Positions 1 through 12,972 of a DNA stretch of 64,000 nucleotides are shown here, piece by piece. The position numbers and the translations under genes were made by a program. The notes under the pieces were generated by a model. The model was not told the DNA's origin. It did no database searches and saw only the letters and a program-made list of their open reading frames with translations. Source of the DNA: Coprinellus micaceus (taxonomy: Eukaryota; Basidiomycota; Agaricomycetes; Agaricales; Psathyrellaceae); the NCBI GenBank assembly GCA_951394405.1, contig OX596334.1:1736001-1800000 (forward strand). Direction: 5' to 3'. The first letter of the stretch is position 1; each line of letters opens with the position of its first letter.

Positions 1-1393
1 TGGAGCCGAACGGGTTCATAGTGAATGTTTCCACTATGCTGCGAGGGCACCAGGGATAAAATTGATTCTTCCTCCCCGCGATCCCCAAGGAGTAACCACA
101 ACGCCCCAGCCCGCAACTCCAAGTACAACCCAAAACCTTGCATTGCGACGGAAAAATCCTCGTAGGAAGACGCGGTGGCCGCAGCCCCAAAGCGCAAGGC
201 GTTCAGGGGAAATTCGTGCCTCCGGCACCAAGGCTGGTTCGATGTACCATCCCAAGCTATAATGTCTGACGCGAAGATCCTTGGTGGAACGACAGAAACG
301 GATATCGGAAATTGCCCAGAGCTGATGACCTTTGCTGGGGGGAGTACTGCTTCCAGGAAGCTCTCTAACACGACATGTGTTTCTCGGTCATGGGGCGGTA
401 AGGAAAAGTCTGAAGATACATCGGTTAGAGCGACTTTTAGCGTAACGGACAGAAGGAGACAAAGGCAGGAGACGAACCATGGGCGCTGACGACCCGCTGG
501 AGGGAAGGTGCTATCGCCTGGAGCGTGTCTCGATCCAATTTGGAGTTTCTTCCCTGCATCGGCCCGAAAATAACAACATTCATTTTCCCGCGAAGGGTCG
601 CCTGGCCGAGAGAGTTGCTCCAAGACCGGAAATCGCTGCTGTCGACGAAATGAACGCAATGACGAATTGTGGTACGATTGGCGAGGAACTGCTGGCCAAG
701 GTTCCATAGCATCTGAAACCGGTCCTTTTCTGGGCGTGACTGGCGAAAGTGCAAATAGGTAAGAACGAAATTTGGAGGATATAGTATTGAGAGGCCCATA
801 CGTAGAAGACGGCGGAAAAGCAACAGGACGATCGTTCTGGCCCGCCAAAGCATATTGAAAGTTCATGGCGCTGTGATGGAGGTGTTGAGGACGCCACACC
901 TCGAAGCAGAGGAGAACAGACTTGACGCTACCTCAGTGGGTTGGACGAACGTTCCAACTGTTCTAACCTCGATGACCTCCTGAAAATGATCACGTTAAAC
1001 ACGTGCCAGCCTGAGGTAGAGCAAAACCAGAGAACCTACCCTTTCAGCGGTCAAATCCACTGCATCATGAACCAAGGCGGGCCCTTTCCTTGTTCGCCTG
1101 GTGGGCCGCTGTGGTAAAGCATCTTGTGACGACCTCTTGATAGCACCTCGCCGTCGACTTGCTAGGTTTGTACTTGCACTCGCGTCAAGAATGCTATCGT
1201 CGGTGCTAATGGGCTGAATCGATGGACCTGCGATGGGTTCGATGGGCGAGTTCGGATGTCCTGAAAAATGTATCAGGCCTCGTCCGCGTCTGGGGATTGC
1301 TTCAACTCTGACCTCGAGAGGTGGTGGAGCCTAGGCGGAAGACGTGGCCCTGGGGATTGCCGCCATGGCCTACCCGGAGCTTGAAAGGAGAGT
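1..1393. other. No supported gene
   Basis: Short open frames overlap on both strands, but none shows a recognisable domain, a consistent exon chain or a convincing start context. The longest (about 138 codons, minus, 437-853) is rich in Arg, Phe and Leu with no motif. It may be the 3' flank of the minus-strand gene that ends at 1394. Confidence 0.5.
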
Positions 1394-2331
1394 CTATGTG
1401 GGGGTCAGCCTCGACGGACCGCCCTCAAGTGACTGATCCGAACCTTCATGAGAAGCAAGCCATTCGGCCTCGTTGAAAGGAATGCTTTGGTAGTTCACTC
1501 CGGCCAACTCGTCGAATAACTGGTTGAATCGTTGATGCGGCATACACAACCCAAGGGCGACATCCACCAAGGCCTGGTATATCGCGACCTCGACGTGAAG
1601 AAGGCTAGCAGGCCGACTACCACCGAGCCCTTGCCACATCTGAATGGAGGGGAGCCGGGGTGGGCGTGGATGAGCTAAATTGAAATTGGGATGCTACCAG
1701 GTACGCACCAGAAGCAGATTTAGTCGACTCACGTCCTTCCGCATGAGTTGAGCAGGGAGAAAGAGGCAAACGGGAGAGACTGCGATGGCAATATGGAGGG
1801 GAAGCTTGAAGGTTTGAGGTTTCTCTAGCTTTTCTAAGAAAGAGTCCCAGTTTCCTTCCTCGGCCCTGAAACGACGATAGATGTTATGGTAAGCTCTTGA
1901 GAGAAGTACGATCCCCGAGGAATCAAAGTCGGAGGAGCTAGCGTACACGAAAAGGTCACTAAGGAATAGTTTCAGTTCGTTCGCGGTGCTGGGTATGTCG
2001 GCGCCGGGATCCTTCATCTATAACGTGCAATGAGAGTGAGGCCAAGCAGATAGGGCAAGACTGGAAACCATACTTGATATAGAATCGTCATATAAAGGGC
2101 CGCGGACTCAAAATTGGAGAGAATGGAATGGCCATCTGCCTCCTGCATCCGCCGAGACAGCGAGGTGAATAGTTGATATGTCACATTTACCTGGGGCCGG
2201 GAGGAGGGAGGTAACTGGCCACTGTGTGCGTCATGTTGGTGTTGGTATTGAGCGTTCTCGAGGTCCTCGGGATATGACGTCTCACGAAGGGCTTTTAACC
2301 CCTGCTGGATGACTTGTGGCCAGTTTGACAT
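1394..2331 (-). CDS. Orphan four-exon protein, function unknown
   Basis: Four exons keep phase 0 throughout: 2331-2191, 2142-2074, 2017-1733 and 1639-1394, giving about 246 residues from the ATG at 2331. Donors GTAAAT, GTATGG and GTGAGT and acceptors ATGCAG, TTATAG and TTCAG are visible. The first intron is 48 nt and in frame, so it could also be retained. The protein starts MSNWPQVIQQGLKALRE and has a hydrophobic stretch near residues 130-155 and a Gly/Ser-rich acidic tail. No catalytic motif or known domain is recognised. Further 5' exons are possible: an exon-like stretch ends at a GTAAAA donor near 2422, but its phase does not join. Function unknown. Confidence 0.55.
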
Positions 2332-4503
2332 CTTCTTGTAGTGCTATCGTGCAGTAGATTGTCAGTGAAGGAGGTGGGGGCGGGGCTGAGGGTGGGGGTG
2401 GAAGGTTCTCACAATTTTACCTGGGTCGGGAATAGGGTACTTGTAAGGTTGTCCCGAGGAGGTGCAGATTAGGTTTGGTGAAGACGCGGCGGTCACTACA
2501 TCGAAGAGCCTGTACTGTAGGAGTACCGACGCAAAGTGGCTTATTCGAGTGGGGAAAGTCGAAACGGCGGACGATTGCTGGGAGTTTGACTTGTGCGTCA
2601 ACAGACTTTGGAGAAGGCCGTGGCCTGGGATGATAGCGTCACCAAGGCCTAGGGCTTGTGGGAGAGTTACAGGAGCTCCAGGGGGTGCATCCAACACTGC
2701 ACGATGTTCAGAAAAGGTGATCCGCTCGTTGACCGCCTAGTCGACTCGTTAGGGCAAACACGAAGCACCTAAAGGAGAAAGTCTAGACGTTACCTGGAGG
2801 AACGGGGCGTAGCGAGACCTGGAGGCAGCGTCCATGTCTCGGTGAGCGGGAATTTCGCACAGCCATGGATATTCAGTGAGAACCGCCAAGTTGAGGTGGG
2901 GAGTCGTGGGTCTGTCCATTGGTTGCGATCCAGGCGGATTGGCACGCTTTTAACAGCCATGATGGGCTGCGATCCTCGATCCTCTTTCATTATCTTCTCC
3001 GTCCTTTGTCTTCGATCGGTAAATCGGGTCTCACCTGCCACGGTCACCTAAATGGGAATGTGGGTGTGGGACCAAGCGAAAATAGCGGAAAATTGGGGTA
3101 AATGGGATTGATGACAAGGGGATCTGGAGCGCGATCCGGCACACCTAACCGAAGATGGGCAGTGGGTCAGCGGATTCCTTCAAGGCAAGAGCCAGACGGA
3201 GACACTAACAAGATCTGACATTGGTGATGAGTTGAAAAGGCGGTCGTGTGCAAACGCAATCCTATACAAATGGGGGTATTAAGTATTGGGAATTTTCCTT
3301 GTCTCTGAAACCAAAGGCGTTGACATGAAAGAGATCGGCAGGAGCGATCGGTGGAACCCAATCGGGACGTGCCTCCTCAAGGTACGATGTACCTATCTCC
3401 GAAGGAAAGAAGGCTGTTTCACGGCTCAAAAAATGTCATGCTTCGCTATAATGATACGATATACATCACCATCTAGAGTTGAACACCCAGGATGGATGGC
3501 GAACTGCGTGAAAAGTGTGAAGGGGGACTCGCATCGGCCACCTCCGGCGTCTGGAACAAGTCGGGCAAGATATATATGGATGGCGTGGTGGTAGCTGCAG
3601 TAGCTGGTGGGCGCCGATGTTGCAGGCGTAAGACTAACTGGAGAATTACAGAAAGAGGAAACTGAAGAAAAGCGAGAAATGATCAGTATCTCGTGCACCA
3701 ACTGCAAACACAACATACTTACCTTCTGACCTGATTTCAGATTCCCTCTGGCTGGATGGTGCACAAAGTACTGCAGGCTTTCGAGAGAAGGCATTTGGAC
3801 GGTGATCACTATGCCTAAGCGCACCGATATGGGTCTGTTTGAAGGACTACGATGAGGGAACTACCACATACGAAGATCTATCATGGAGCTGGAACGACCA
3901 CATCGAACAGGCTGGAAAGGCGCGAGGCAGACGACACTGGAAATCAGAGGTCATGCATCCACGTCCTCCACGTCCTTGCCCTCCATGACTTGTCTTCTGT
4001 CTTCTACTTGGCTTGATGGACGATGAGGAGCTTGGGGTATGCGTGGCGGTTGCAACGGAAAGATCAGCGTCTTGATCGGGCTTGACTGCCTCCCTCGGGT
4101 TTGAACCCACATTCTAGAGCTCGGTGCTAGTTCTAGGTCATTGGAGGTTATTGGATTCACAGTTGTACGAGGTGCTGCCGGGTGAGAAACATCGCGATCA
4201 TGAGGGTGTGGAGGCTGGAGGCGGAAGCAGTGCGGATTGATCGCAAGCCTTCGAAACGCAGGGCTGACCAAGCACACGGACTGGCACCTGGCGTTCGCAA
4301 ATGATCATGACTTGGAGAGCCAGGCGGTACCAAGGCACTGGCACGTACCTTTCACGTTTTATATCATTCAGGCTTACATAGGCGGCATGGCACAGCTGTA
4401 TCTACCTCATCTTTATATTTATTGCACTTGAAGATACGGCATGGGAGGGTCGGTTTTTCCGGTTCACGATCATGCTATTACCACACACCAGCCAGAGACT
4501 TCT
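2332..4503. other. Region without a resolved gene
   Basis: The minus strand at 2362-2697 holds a Pro/Leu-rich open frame ending at a plausible donor (2422). It could be an upstream exon of the 1394-2331 gene or a separate small gene. From 2700 to 4500 there are only overlapping short frames. A palindromic GGGTTTGAACCC near 4098 imitates a tRNA box B, but no acceptor stem or box A surrounds it. Confidence 0.4.
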
Positions 4504-5370
4504 CTAAGCCTCCCGATTCCTTGAAACCGCCTGCGCTTGACCAAGCCCTCGTGGCAATACGGCCTTCAGATCTTCGTCCAAAGCCTTCCACTCTTTCTCC
4601 AAGGCAAATGCCCTTGCTGAATGTGCACTCGTCCGAGCCTGCAGAGCGGCATATTCTTCTCTCTGATACTGGGTCATTTCCGAGCTGGTTTTCTCGTGGT
4701 TTAGTGCGATTTCGCACTGCTCTTGAAGAAGCTTGATTTCTTCTTCCACCGTCTTGACGTATTCCATGAGGAGTCTCGTCCTCTTTGACGGCACTTCTGC
4801 AATGCCGATACGAGCCATCTACGATCTTGTTGAACAAGAGGTTCATCTACGACGGCTGGATGACCCAAAGTCGCCCGGGACTAACCTGATCCACAGTTGG
4901 CATAGGGATTAGCTTTACAAGCTCTTTCATGCGATCTGTCTGAGCAGTATGGAGAGCGATTTTGTAGGCGGCGTTTTCATCCTGCTTTCGTGTCTGAGTT
5001 GGCGGAGTGCATGTGAAAGCCGAATGCACCGCAGGGGGGCTCTCAACATTGCACAGCTCAACCCACCTGTTATCATGGCAAGGTCATGAGTAGCTATCGC
5101 CCCGGAATTATGTAAAAATTACAGTGCCATCCATTCAACCCCCAAAGTCACAGGGGAGGAGTCTTCGTCGATATCGTAGCCAACCTCAATGAGGCCGTTG
5201 ATTTCCTGCCTCAGTGAATGCCAGCGGGCGCGATTGCGGAGAGGATGAGCACAACCGAGTCGAGAGTTATATGGAAACGTTGGGGCTCAAACTGACCAGG
5301 TGAATCAGCCCAGCCTCAATGCTAGCCACAGTGATAGGTAGATATTCATCGTTTGAGGATTCTTGGAGCG
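4504..5370 (-). CDS. Orphan spliced coiled-coil protein, 5' end unresolved
   Basis: The last four exons join in phase: 5370-5297 (ends CTG, donor GTCAGT), 5205-5123 (donor GTAATT), 5066-4886 (donor GTTAGT) and 4818-4504 (stop). The joined product reads through an acidic region into a long helical C-terminus rich in Glu, Gln, Lys and Leu (from about EYVKTVEEEIKLLQEQ), predicted here by eye to be a coiled coil. Exon 5370 begins in phase 1, so the gene continues upstream. Exon-like stretches at 5515-5470, 5710-5590 and 5923-5714 (minus) probably belong to it, but I could not join them uniquely. No enzymatic motif is seen. A structural or scaffold role is only a guess from the helix content. Confidence 0.5.
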
Positions 5371-8256
5371 CTGTAGAATGCTTATCAGCGATTTAATGTT
5401 AGCCCGATATCTTGGTTGTGCATCCCATGCCTGCTTGTTTCAAAGATCCTACAGTCATGCTACGAACGTGGACCTGGGTTGACTTAAGCGAGGTGATTAT
5501 GGCGACAACAGCCCCTACATGTGAATCAAGTCAGCTCATGATTCATCGAGCCAAAAGAGAACGCCTGAAGGGCCTTTTTTGATCTCTATAGGAAATCACA
5601 TACAGTCAGTGTCGCTTCGGACGATCGCCATCGCGGAGCGGAACGTATGATTATGGATGATAAGAGTCTGGGGAAGAGGCTGGCTGTAGACGGAGGAGGA
5701 GGCGAGCTGTATGTCAAAACGCATTTAGGAAGCAAAAATATATGAAGTTCTCCAGGGGATAGATAGCATGCGACCGGTCGGCCAGAGTCGGGGGTAGTTG
5801 AGAAATCGGCTCGTGGGACGGGCGATCCACCACTTCGGGGATGCCCACCAGCGTTAGCCTACTGACAATCTTCAAGAAATTAATAAAGCGAGAAAGGTCG
5901 TTGGTAGATACGGTAGTCTTCACTGCGAGTGACGGGCTATGGGGGAGTGCTAGTGGGAGTCTGGAGAATAAGCGCCGACGAAGTGTATTCCGTTATCGAT
6001 CTTCAGTTCCAGCGATACAACCCAGATAGTCGAAAAGGACGAATGCAGTGACCCATCCATCTCAAGTTACAGGTTTAACACTCCTAGCATGAGCGTGAGG
6101 GAGCAGTTTTACCGCAATGGCCCGTTTGGACTCGTCGGAGCCGTTAGCGCCCATCAATAGGATCCGGGTTTGGTCACAACTTGGCCGGTACTGTTCTCCA
6201 GATCGGTTCCAATGTAAAACTTATCTAAAATGCCAACCCTTTGGGAAGGTTTTAGGCACCCCGAGATCTGAGCTCTTCCTCGCTGCAGAACCTGAAATTA
6301 GAATTCAAGTTGGCCAGGTTGGGAGCTGACTTCCCCCTCCCTTTCTCGCGGTCACTGGCGCCTCGTTGTGCAACACGCTCGCTGAAGCTATAACAAACCT
6401 CCCACGAACAAGACCTAGTAAGAGGGTGATGAGTATGGCCTTCAAACCATTCCGCACTCTGCAGTGTCAGTCCGATGCTTGCTCTTGATATCACCAAACT
6501 GACAGCGCCACTCAAGCAGGGGTCATTCTCGCCATAGCCTCCCTAAATCTCAGAGGCGCTAGGATGACAAGCGCTATAATTAAAGTTGCAGGTAAAGATA
6601 CCATAATCTTGCAATATGCGAGGGCTGACCCATACCTTCCAACTCCCCGCCGTTGCCGTTCCCCATCGAATCCCTTAGCTGAGCGCGAGGCACGGGAATC
6701 TGGGAAGAAGCTTGTCGCGTCATCCAACGCCGTGGATGAGGCTCTGGAACATCTGGTACACTCCAAGGGTGAACCATCAGCGTACAGATCTAACGTCATG
6801 GCTGACTACAGCAATTCAACGGGTTACTTGACATCGCGGATAATGATAACACAGTGTCTCTGACGGCTCACGGAACGGATGCGTGAGTGTTCGCCTCCAC
6901 GCTTCTCCACAGACGGAGGCTGAGCTAACCATTGGTCAAAGGTGGGGGCGTGTCACCACAGCAATTCCCTTCCCAACGCGTAGGTCTCCGCGAAATGCAA
7001 AGGACTATCCGCAGCAACGAAGCTATACCACAAAGCTGAATATATCACGCCTTCGGATTGAAAGGTTTGACCTTTTTGTCAAGAAGTTACAGACTTTGCC
7101 CACACCCTCACAAGTACGTCTCAAAGATTTACCCTCACTCGTGATTTCGTGGGGCTTATACTCCAGCGTTACTCGTCGTACTCTACTTTCCAGCTAGCAC
7201 GTAGAGCTCGAAATTTGAGCGGTGAAATGGTATGCATCTCGTTGTTGTTCCATCCGGCGTATATGCAAGCAAAGGCATGGCCTGACCTTTCTCCCCTCTT
7301 CTGGCAGGAACGGATTGCGGACGCGGCTAGGGACGAGGTGATTTGGCCATACCTTGCTTGACACACAGGATCCAGCTCTGATTATAACGACAACAACCTT
7401 CATCATGGTGACGATAGATATCGGTTCTAAAGGCTGAGGTCTCAAGATTGGATGGAGAAATGGAGAGGCAGGTGATTGACGCTGAGGCTAAGGATAGGAT
7501 GGTCAGTACATTGTCTCGGATCACGCTTTCTGAAGGCTGAAAACCTCGTTGATATAGGTCGCTAAGCTCCGTTCAACTGTAGATGAGCAGAGCGCATTGA
7601 TCAGAAGGGCAGCGCATGAAGTCGACAACTTGGTCCAACTGCTTCATACCCACGAGGCCTCTTAGCAGCCTCCAAACAGCCGCCATATTAGTTGGTCCCA
7701 ATAGGAGGATAGGAATGAGAGATTATGATACGATGATGCGAAAAATAAGCGACGTCTGCTTGCCAGAGGTCCGTTCGGGTTCGTTATAGACGCGCTATAC
7801 ACGCGTGTCCTGATCCACGTGGTGTACTTGTCGGAAATGATGTCGCGAGGACGGGCGGCAATCTCGCAAGCTCTGGCGGGCGGTTGACAGGTATGGGCTT
7901 GGGATTTCCCGAAGGAGCATGGAGCTGGTTAGCTGGTACCGGCGATGGATCTTCATTCTTCTGATATTACTGGAGCCTGGAGGACTGGGAAAGAGGATCC
8001 GGGGATATCACCACTTTGAGTTTTTTTGCCCGGAGTCAATGGAAGTTGCTCACCGGCGGCCTGGCACGTACTCGAGAGAGCACAAGATAGAATCCTGATG
8101 TGGACTCAAAGACTGCCTGAAGAAATGGATGGTATAAATAAACGACCATTCAGCGGTGGTGTAGCTCCAGCCTGCTTGACCTTTCCTCCAGGCTGACGGC
8201 ACTGACGACCCAGCCGAGTCTACTTACCAGTTGCCCCGGCTGTCAGCTCTGAATCG
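5371..8256. other. Upstream exons of the coiled-coil gene, then mostly unassigned
   Basis: From 5371 to about 5930 the minus strand carries exon-like segments, including a Ser/Tyr-rich one ending at a clear GTATGT donor near 5591. At 6512-6800 (minus) an open frame has a hydrophobic stretch (LPATLIIALVILAPL) and a GTATGG donor, possibly the end of another small gene. From 6870 to 8256 I see nothing beyond chance frames. Confidence 0.35.
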
Positions 8257-8697
8257 ATGGAGGTGGTAGGAGGTCAGCCGTCCGAGATTGGCCAAAACTT
8301 ACACGCTTCTCTACAGACCTTCGCCCCAGCTCAAGCTGCTATGCTCAAGCTACAGATGGGATATAAGCGACGAAGGGAGAGGAAGCGACAACGATATCTC
8401 AGACGCATGGCGATGGCCACATTACACCACGAGGGCATGCCCGGTTTTTCTTCTATTGTGGCTGTTCTCGGCGAAGACGGAATGTCATCGGAAGAGAGCG
8501 AGGACGAGCGCGACAGAGTGCTCCCTCGATATTTGACCAGGACCAAGAGTTGGCGCCGCCCAGACCATGTCGATCTTCTTCGACAGTTGGACGGCATGAT
8601 CAAGCAAACCAAACAAGATAAAACGCGGGAAGCAAGCAGGCAAGTGCACCAGGAGCAGGGTGAGGGGGACAGGGAGGCGTTGGCGCACCGAGAGTAA
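8257..8697 (+). CDS. Basic/acidic ORF, possible fragment of a repeat-associated gene family
   Basis: An uninterrupted 146-codon frame starts at ATG 8257. It has a strongly basic block (YKRRRERKRQRYLRR), then a segment of the form LGEDGMSSEESEDE followed by SWRR and a Leu-rich helix, then a charged tail. From memory, a similar layout (Arg-rich block, then G-M-S-S-D/E-E-S, then W-R-R-x-x-x-x-x-L-L-x-x-L-D) recurs in a repeated Agaricomycete ORF family of unknown function, usually longer than this; I could not check it. If correct, this copy is truncated at its C-terminus. No nuclease or transposase motif is visible. It could instead be a stand-alone small gene. Confidence 0.4.
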   Translation: MEVVGGQPSEIGQNLHASLQTFAPAQAAMLKLQMGYKRRRERKRQRYLRRMAMATLHHEGMPGFSSIVAVLGEDGMSSEESEDERDRVLPRYLTRTKSWRRPDHVDLLRQLDGMIKQTKQDKTREASRQVHQEQGEGDREALAHRE

Positions 8698-8795
8698 ATG
8701 ACGGGAGGCAGAGGGGCATGGAGATGCAGCCTGGGGGAACGGACAAAGAGGACGACGACTCTTGTTGAACTGCAGTCTCAGGAAGGACTAAATAT

Positions 8796-8828
8796 CTTTG
8801 TGCTTTGTGCTTTGTGCTTTGTGCTTTG
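8796..8828. repeat. Microsatellite, about 4.7 copies of CTTTGTG
   Basis: Perfect tandem heptamer seen directly, 100 bases downstream of the ORF that ends at 8697. Confidence 0.95.
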
Positions 8829-11800
8829 AACATAGTTCCGGTTGTGTTGGGGGTCAGGTGTATTACTAGATAATTAAGTGGCGTAACCACGGCCAATTCA
8901 TAGGACTTGGACCCAGAACTTGAGGAACTGAAGGCAGTTGGTGGGCATAGGATCAGCGTGGGGATCCATTGTAAAGCCGGCAAAGTGGGACGAATCCTGC
9001 CGTCTGAAAGCCAACCCGTTGTAGAGAGGCGACCTCCATGCGCAGGGTAGGACAGGCGGCCCAGCAGGAAGACCTTCATTCCGGCCGCGACATTAAACGA
9101 TGGGTGTAAGGTGTGAAACAAGATCATTCATTCATGAAAGGAATGAAAGGAGGCGCCTCGATTCGTCCAGGATCTCCAGCACGACCTGCTCAGAACGCTG
9201 CACAAGATAAATAAGTAAGACGGATCGCATTTTGTCGGTTCGTAAGTTTACTACAACTGGGCGTATCAACCCAAGCTCTGCCCTTCGGCCCCTCTTCCTA
9301 CGGCACTCCGGGCTTGTGGTAACTCGGTGCGTACCCGACTTGGGTCGACAGAGAGATAAGAGGAGAGGCCGAGGAACGTCTTGAGAAGAAGAGGGAGGCC
9401 GAGGAGAGGTGGGCAGAGTAGACGGCGAGTGTTCTCTCAGCCCAACGCAGAGTATCTAGAGGATGTGGTGCGCGGCGGTAATCAGGTTAGGTCTTGGGAG
9501 AGAATCAGGAAACGGGGGGGGCTCACCTCTGCCGATAGCCTGCCTGGCGCTGGTGTGTTCGTGCTGTGCTCAGTGCGATGGTACCCCAGAGCCAGCGAAA
9601 GCGAGACCCAGCTGCTGGAGTTGGGTTAGGCCGAAGACAGAACAGAGAAACAGGCATATCTGGCTATTTACACTCGACACTAGAGCCCACTAGAGTCCGA
9701 CTCTATGCTTGGTGCTTTGGTGCCATGGTGGTCCCAGTATGCATTGTACAGCGTCACCGAAGCAGTGCCATAGTGACCCTGACCATCGGTGGCAACGTCG
9801 AAGGGGAGGAAGGGAGGCCAAGGATGGAAGTTTCGGCGTCACGGAGGAGGACGACACGCGACGACGGCGACTGAGCGCTTTGGAGAACTCCTGTGCAGTT
9901 GATCATTGAATATTTCCCAAGCCACCAGCCACCGTGGCGGTGTTCATCGCGGACTCAGTTGCTCCCTCCTCATCGAGCCTCATCGTTGCCAACAACGACC
10001 ACGACAAAGTGGCCACAGCTCAAACTCCTCCACACATGGCTCGTAGTAGGTGAGGCTCAGAGTATGGAGGCCACCCCCGCCTCCTTTCCTGACTCCGACT
10101 GACGGCATCCAGCAGATCAGCTAAGATGTGTTCGCCCTCGTCCGCTCTAAGCTCTCCCCGTTCCTGTTCAGCCATGTTCGGCTCAGATAGGGCCATGCGA
10201 TAAATGGCAGGAATATGAGGAAACGTGGATCGTAACGTCGGACGGAGAGTACCCATATAGGAGTGGATACCTCGGCGATTTCGCCCGGCGCCTAGCTCCG
10301 TCGCGAATGGTACGTGGGCCAACGAGCTGACCTGTGGTACGAGGAACTGACTTCTCTCATATGGGCTCGTTCAGCTCGCGGCAGGGCTGGTGTATGCATG
10401 AACTTGGCGTTGCATGGCATGCGCTGGTGCGTGTAATTTGTCTTTTGAAACGTCAGTTGCGCTCATTATGCCCTCGTTTAGTGAGATGCATCCTGGGCCA
10501 TGCCCATACACCCACGTCCCTATATCCTGCGAAGTCGTTCTAACAGTCGTTCTTCGTTGACGGGAAGCACCAGCTTCTGAGAGATTTTCTACAATGAGGC
10601 GCACAGCTCATCCCTTCTGCAAGGGGCAGACCACCAAGAACCAAGAACCAATAATCATAAAGCGAAAGCGAAGAACGGGGATATCAATATTCTGGTCCTC
10701 AGCCCTTGCCGTGGTGAGTAGCGTTAGTGCCTGCCGGGGTACCACTTGATGACGCTCGCCTTACCTCCAACGTAGCCCCCACCCCCAAATCCATATCCTC
10801 CGTAAGTATCTCCATACTTCTAGATACTGTGCATTCTTACACAAACCATCTCGCCCTCTCGGACTCACGGTTACAGGTCATAGACTCTATATCCCACTCC
10901 CACTTCTAGTCGTCGCCGTACCTCCACAGGTCCAAGACGACGGGCGCACCACCAATGACACAAGGTGACCAAGGTGACCAACCACCCCCCTGTCTCATCA
11001 TGGCGGCGCCTCGTCACTGTTACGACAGGCATACCCGCTCAAACACTGGCCAACCGGACGGAGCCCCAGCCAGTCCTTGATTCTACCAGTGGTCTTCGCC
11101 ATCAACGCCACTCCACCTATACTCCAACATATGCACCAGGGCCGGTCGTTCTTTCCTTGTGTTTACTGGAGGTTTCTCTGCCTTCACCTAGGTTGTGCGT
11201 CATTGTGGTGAGGTGCGCCTTGCCCTTGATAGGGCGTTGCCGCTTATGGCCTAGCTAATGCTCACCTCCACCTTTGTTGTCCCACAGTGGAACGTCGGGG
11301 ACACACATAACATGTATGACCCCTCTTCTCACCGTCGACATTCCATTCGGCAGTCCCAGTTCCTCCTCTCCAAATCCCACTACTCCGTTTGGGCCGGCAT
11401 TGTCTAGTAGTGATCAGGTTCCCTGTACCATTTGTATACGCTTCCCCATACAAATTCATGATCGCAGTTGACGACCCAAATGCCCCTTGCCTCGCCATCG
11501 TCGAGAAGCCCTTCAAACCACAGAGCCCCACTGCGGTCTGGGTGAGCGAGGCCTCCTTCCTGATTGGGACCAAGGGGCCTATCACGATCTATCAAGCGAT
11601 TGTTTCGGCTACCGGCTTGCTGTCCCCATCGGGCAAGTAGTCACAACCACCACTGAGGCGCTGGGGCTACTGTACCACCAGGGACAGCCCCAACCTTCAC
11701 AGTTTTACAAACCAGGGACAGAGAATATACCTCTCCCAAGCCTGTCTACAGGTATTAGGTGAGGCGAGGCCCGGCGCCTGTCACCCCACTCTCCCGATAC

Positions 11801-12972
11801 GAGCGAAGCTTGTAAATCATTTTGACAGCCACAACTTGAATAACCTCCCATCACCGTAAGCTGCAGGTCACAGGTACTAAACTAGGGGCTAAGTTATCGA
11901 TAAATAGTCGGAGCTTGGTCGGAGCAGGGATAAAGCAACCAGGGAATATGCGAAGATTGGCCAAGATATTTAACGGCATGCAGCGTCCGTTCCTGGATGA
12001 CCCGCGCCCCCTGCTGAAAAGAGCACTCAAAATGACCTTTCTCATCATGATCAGTCGGTAATCGGGCAGCGGCTCGACACAAAGGGTTAGAGCGCTGGCG
12101 TAATAATCATGAGGGTGAATACGCCCATTTAGTAGCAGCAGTGAAGGAAGATGGATGGTACGGCACCAGTGGCGCATGTTAGGCATGGTCCAAGGTGTGA
12201 TAGAAGGGCTATAGCATAGGGATTTCTACGATAGGGGACGCAGCTTCTCTGAGCGGGAAATGCGTTACTGAATATCTCCATGGAAATGTTGGTGCTGAAC
12301 AAGTCCGCAGTCCCCAGACGGTAGTCGGGCGGACTGAATATGATGGACCCTCAATCCCGCCCGTCAGGGTACCAGGAAGACCTAAATGCGTCCTGGTACG
12401 CCCCATGCACTCCGGTCTCAGATGCTTCCGGGCGTTCAAGTAGTCATGTACTTCAGAAGATTAACGGCCGGAAATACAAAGAGATGGGGCCGGACTGTGC
12501 CATTGGAGTGAAGGAGAAAATGATGGTCCTGTGCCTCGCGGTGCGTCGGCGATGCCCGGTTAGCACGCAGGCTGGGAACGGTCCAGAGTCAGGGCGCACC
12601 CTGTCTGTTGTTATGAAAGTAAATGCGAGAATAAAGGCTCATTAAATCGGAACTGAGAACACAAGTGACGGGATACGCGTCGCACTGCATTTTTTCCAAT
12701 GCCTCATCGTGGTTACACAGCTGGGCGTGAGTTCGGATCTCCTCCTCTAAATATGCGCATATTATGCTTAGAATACAAGTCGATCAAGGCGTATAGGTTG
12801 AGCGCGAGGAAGCCGTCCATACCTGGAAGCACGAATCTACGATGGGCGATGGGCAAATAACGACAAGCCTTGGGCTTGTCGACGGCATCAAACTAGACTG
12901 ACAGATATAAATCGGGTGGGGTGCGCTTGACCCCACATATCAACCTCAACCACCATTTACTCGGAAAGTGAG
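8829..12972. other. Mostly unassigned; exon-like pieces at 10.6-11.8 kb
   Basis: The 8829-10590 stretch has only short frames; 9360-9420 is a purine-rich GAG/AGG tract. On the plus strand from 10592 there are possible small exons: an ATG frame ending in a hydrophobic run before a GTGAGT donor near 10713, a piece at 10727-10800 ending at a GTAAGT donor, and an open stretch at 11389-11640. They do not join into one phase-consistent gene. A direct repeat AAGGTGACC/AAGGTGACC lies near 10960-10980. No gene is claimed. Confidence 0.35.

Noticed and set aside
4090..4110. GGGTTTGAACCC, resembling a tRNA T-arm
   Set aside because: It is palindromic and no pairing acceptor stem or box A is found at the right distance on either strand.
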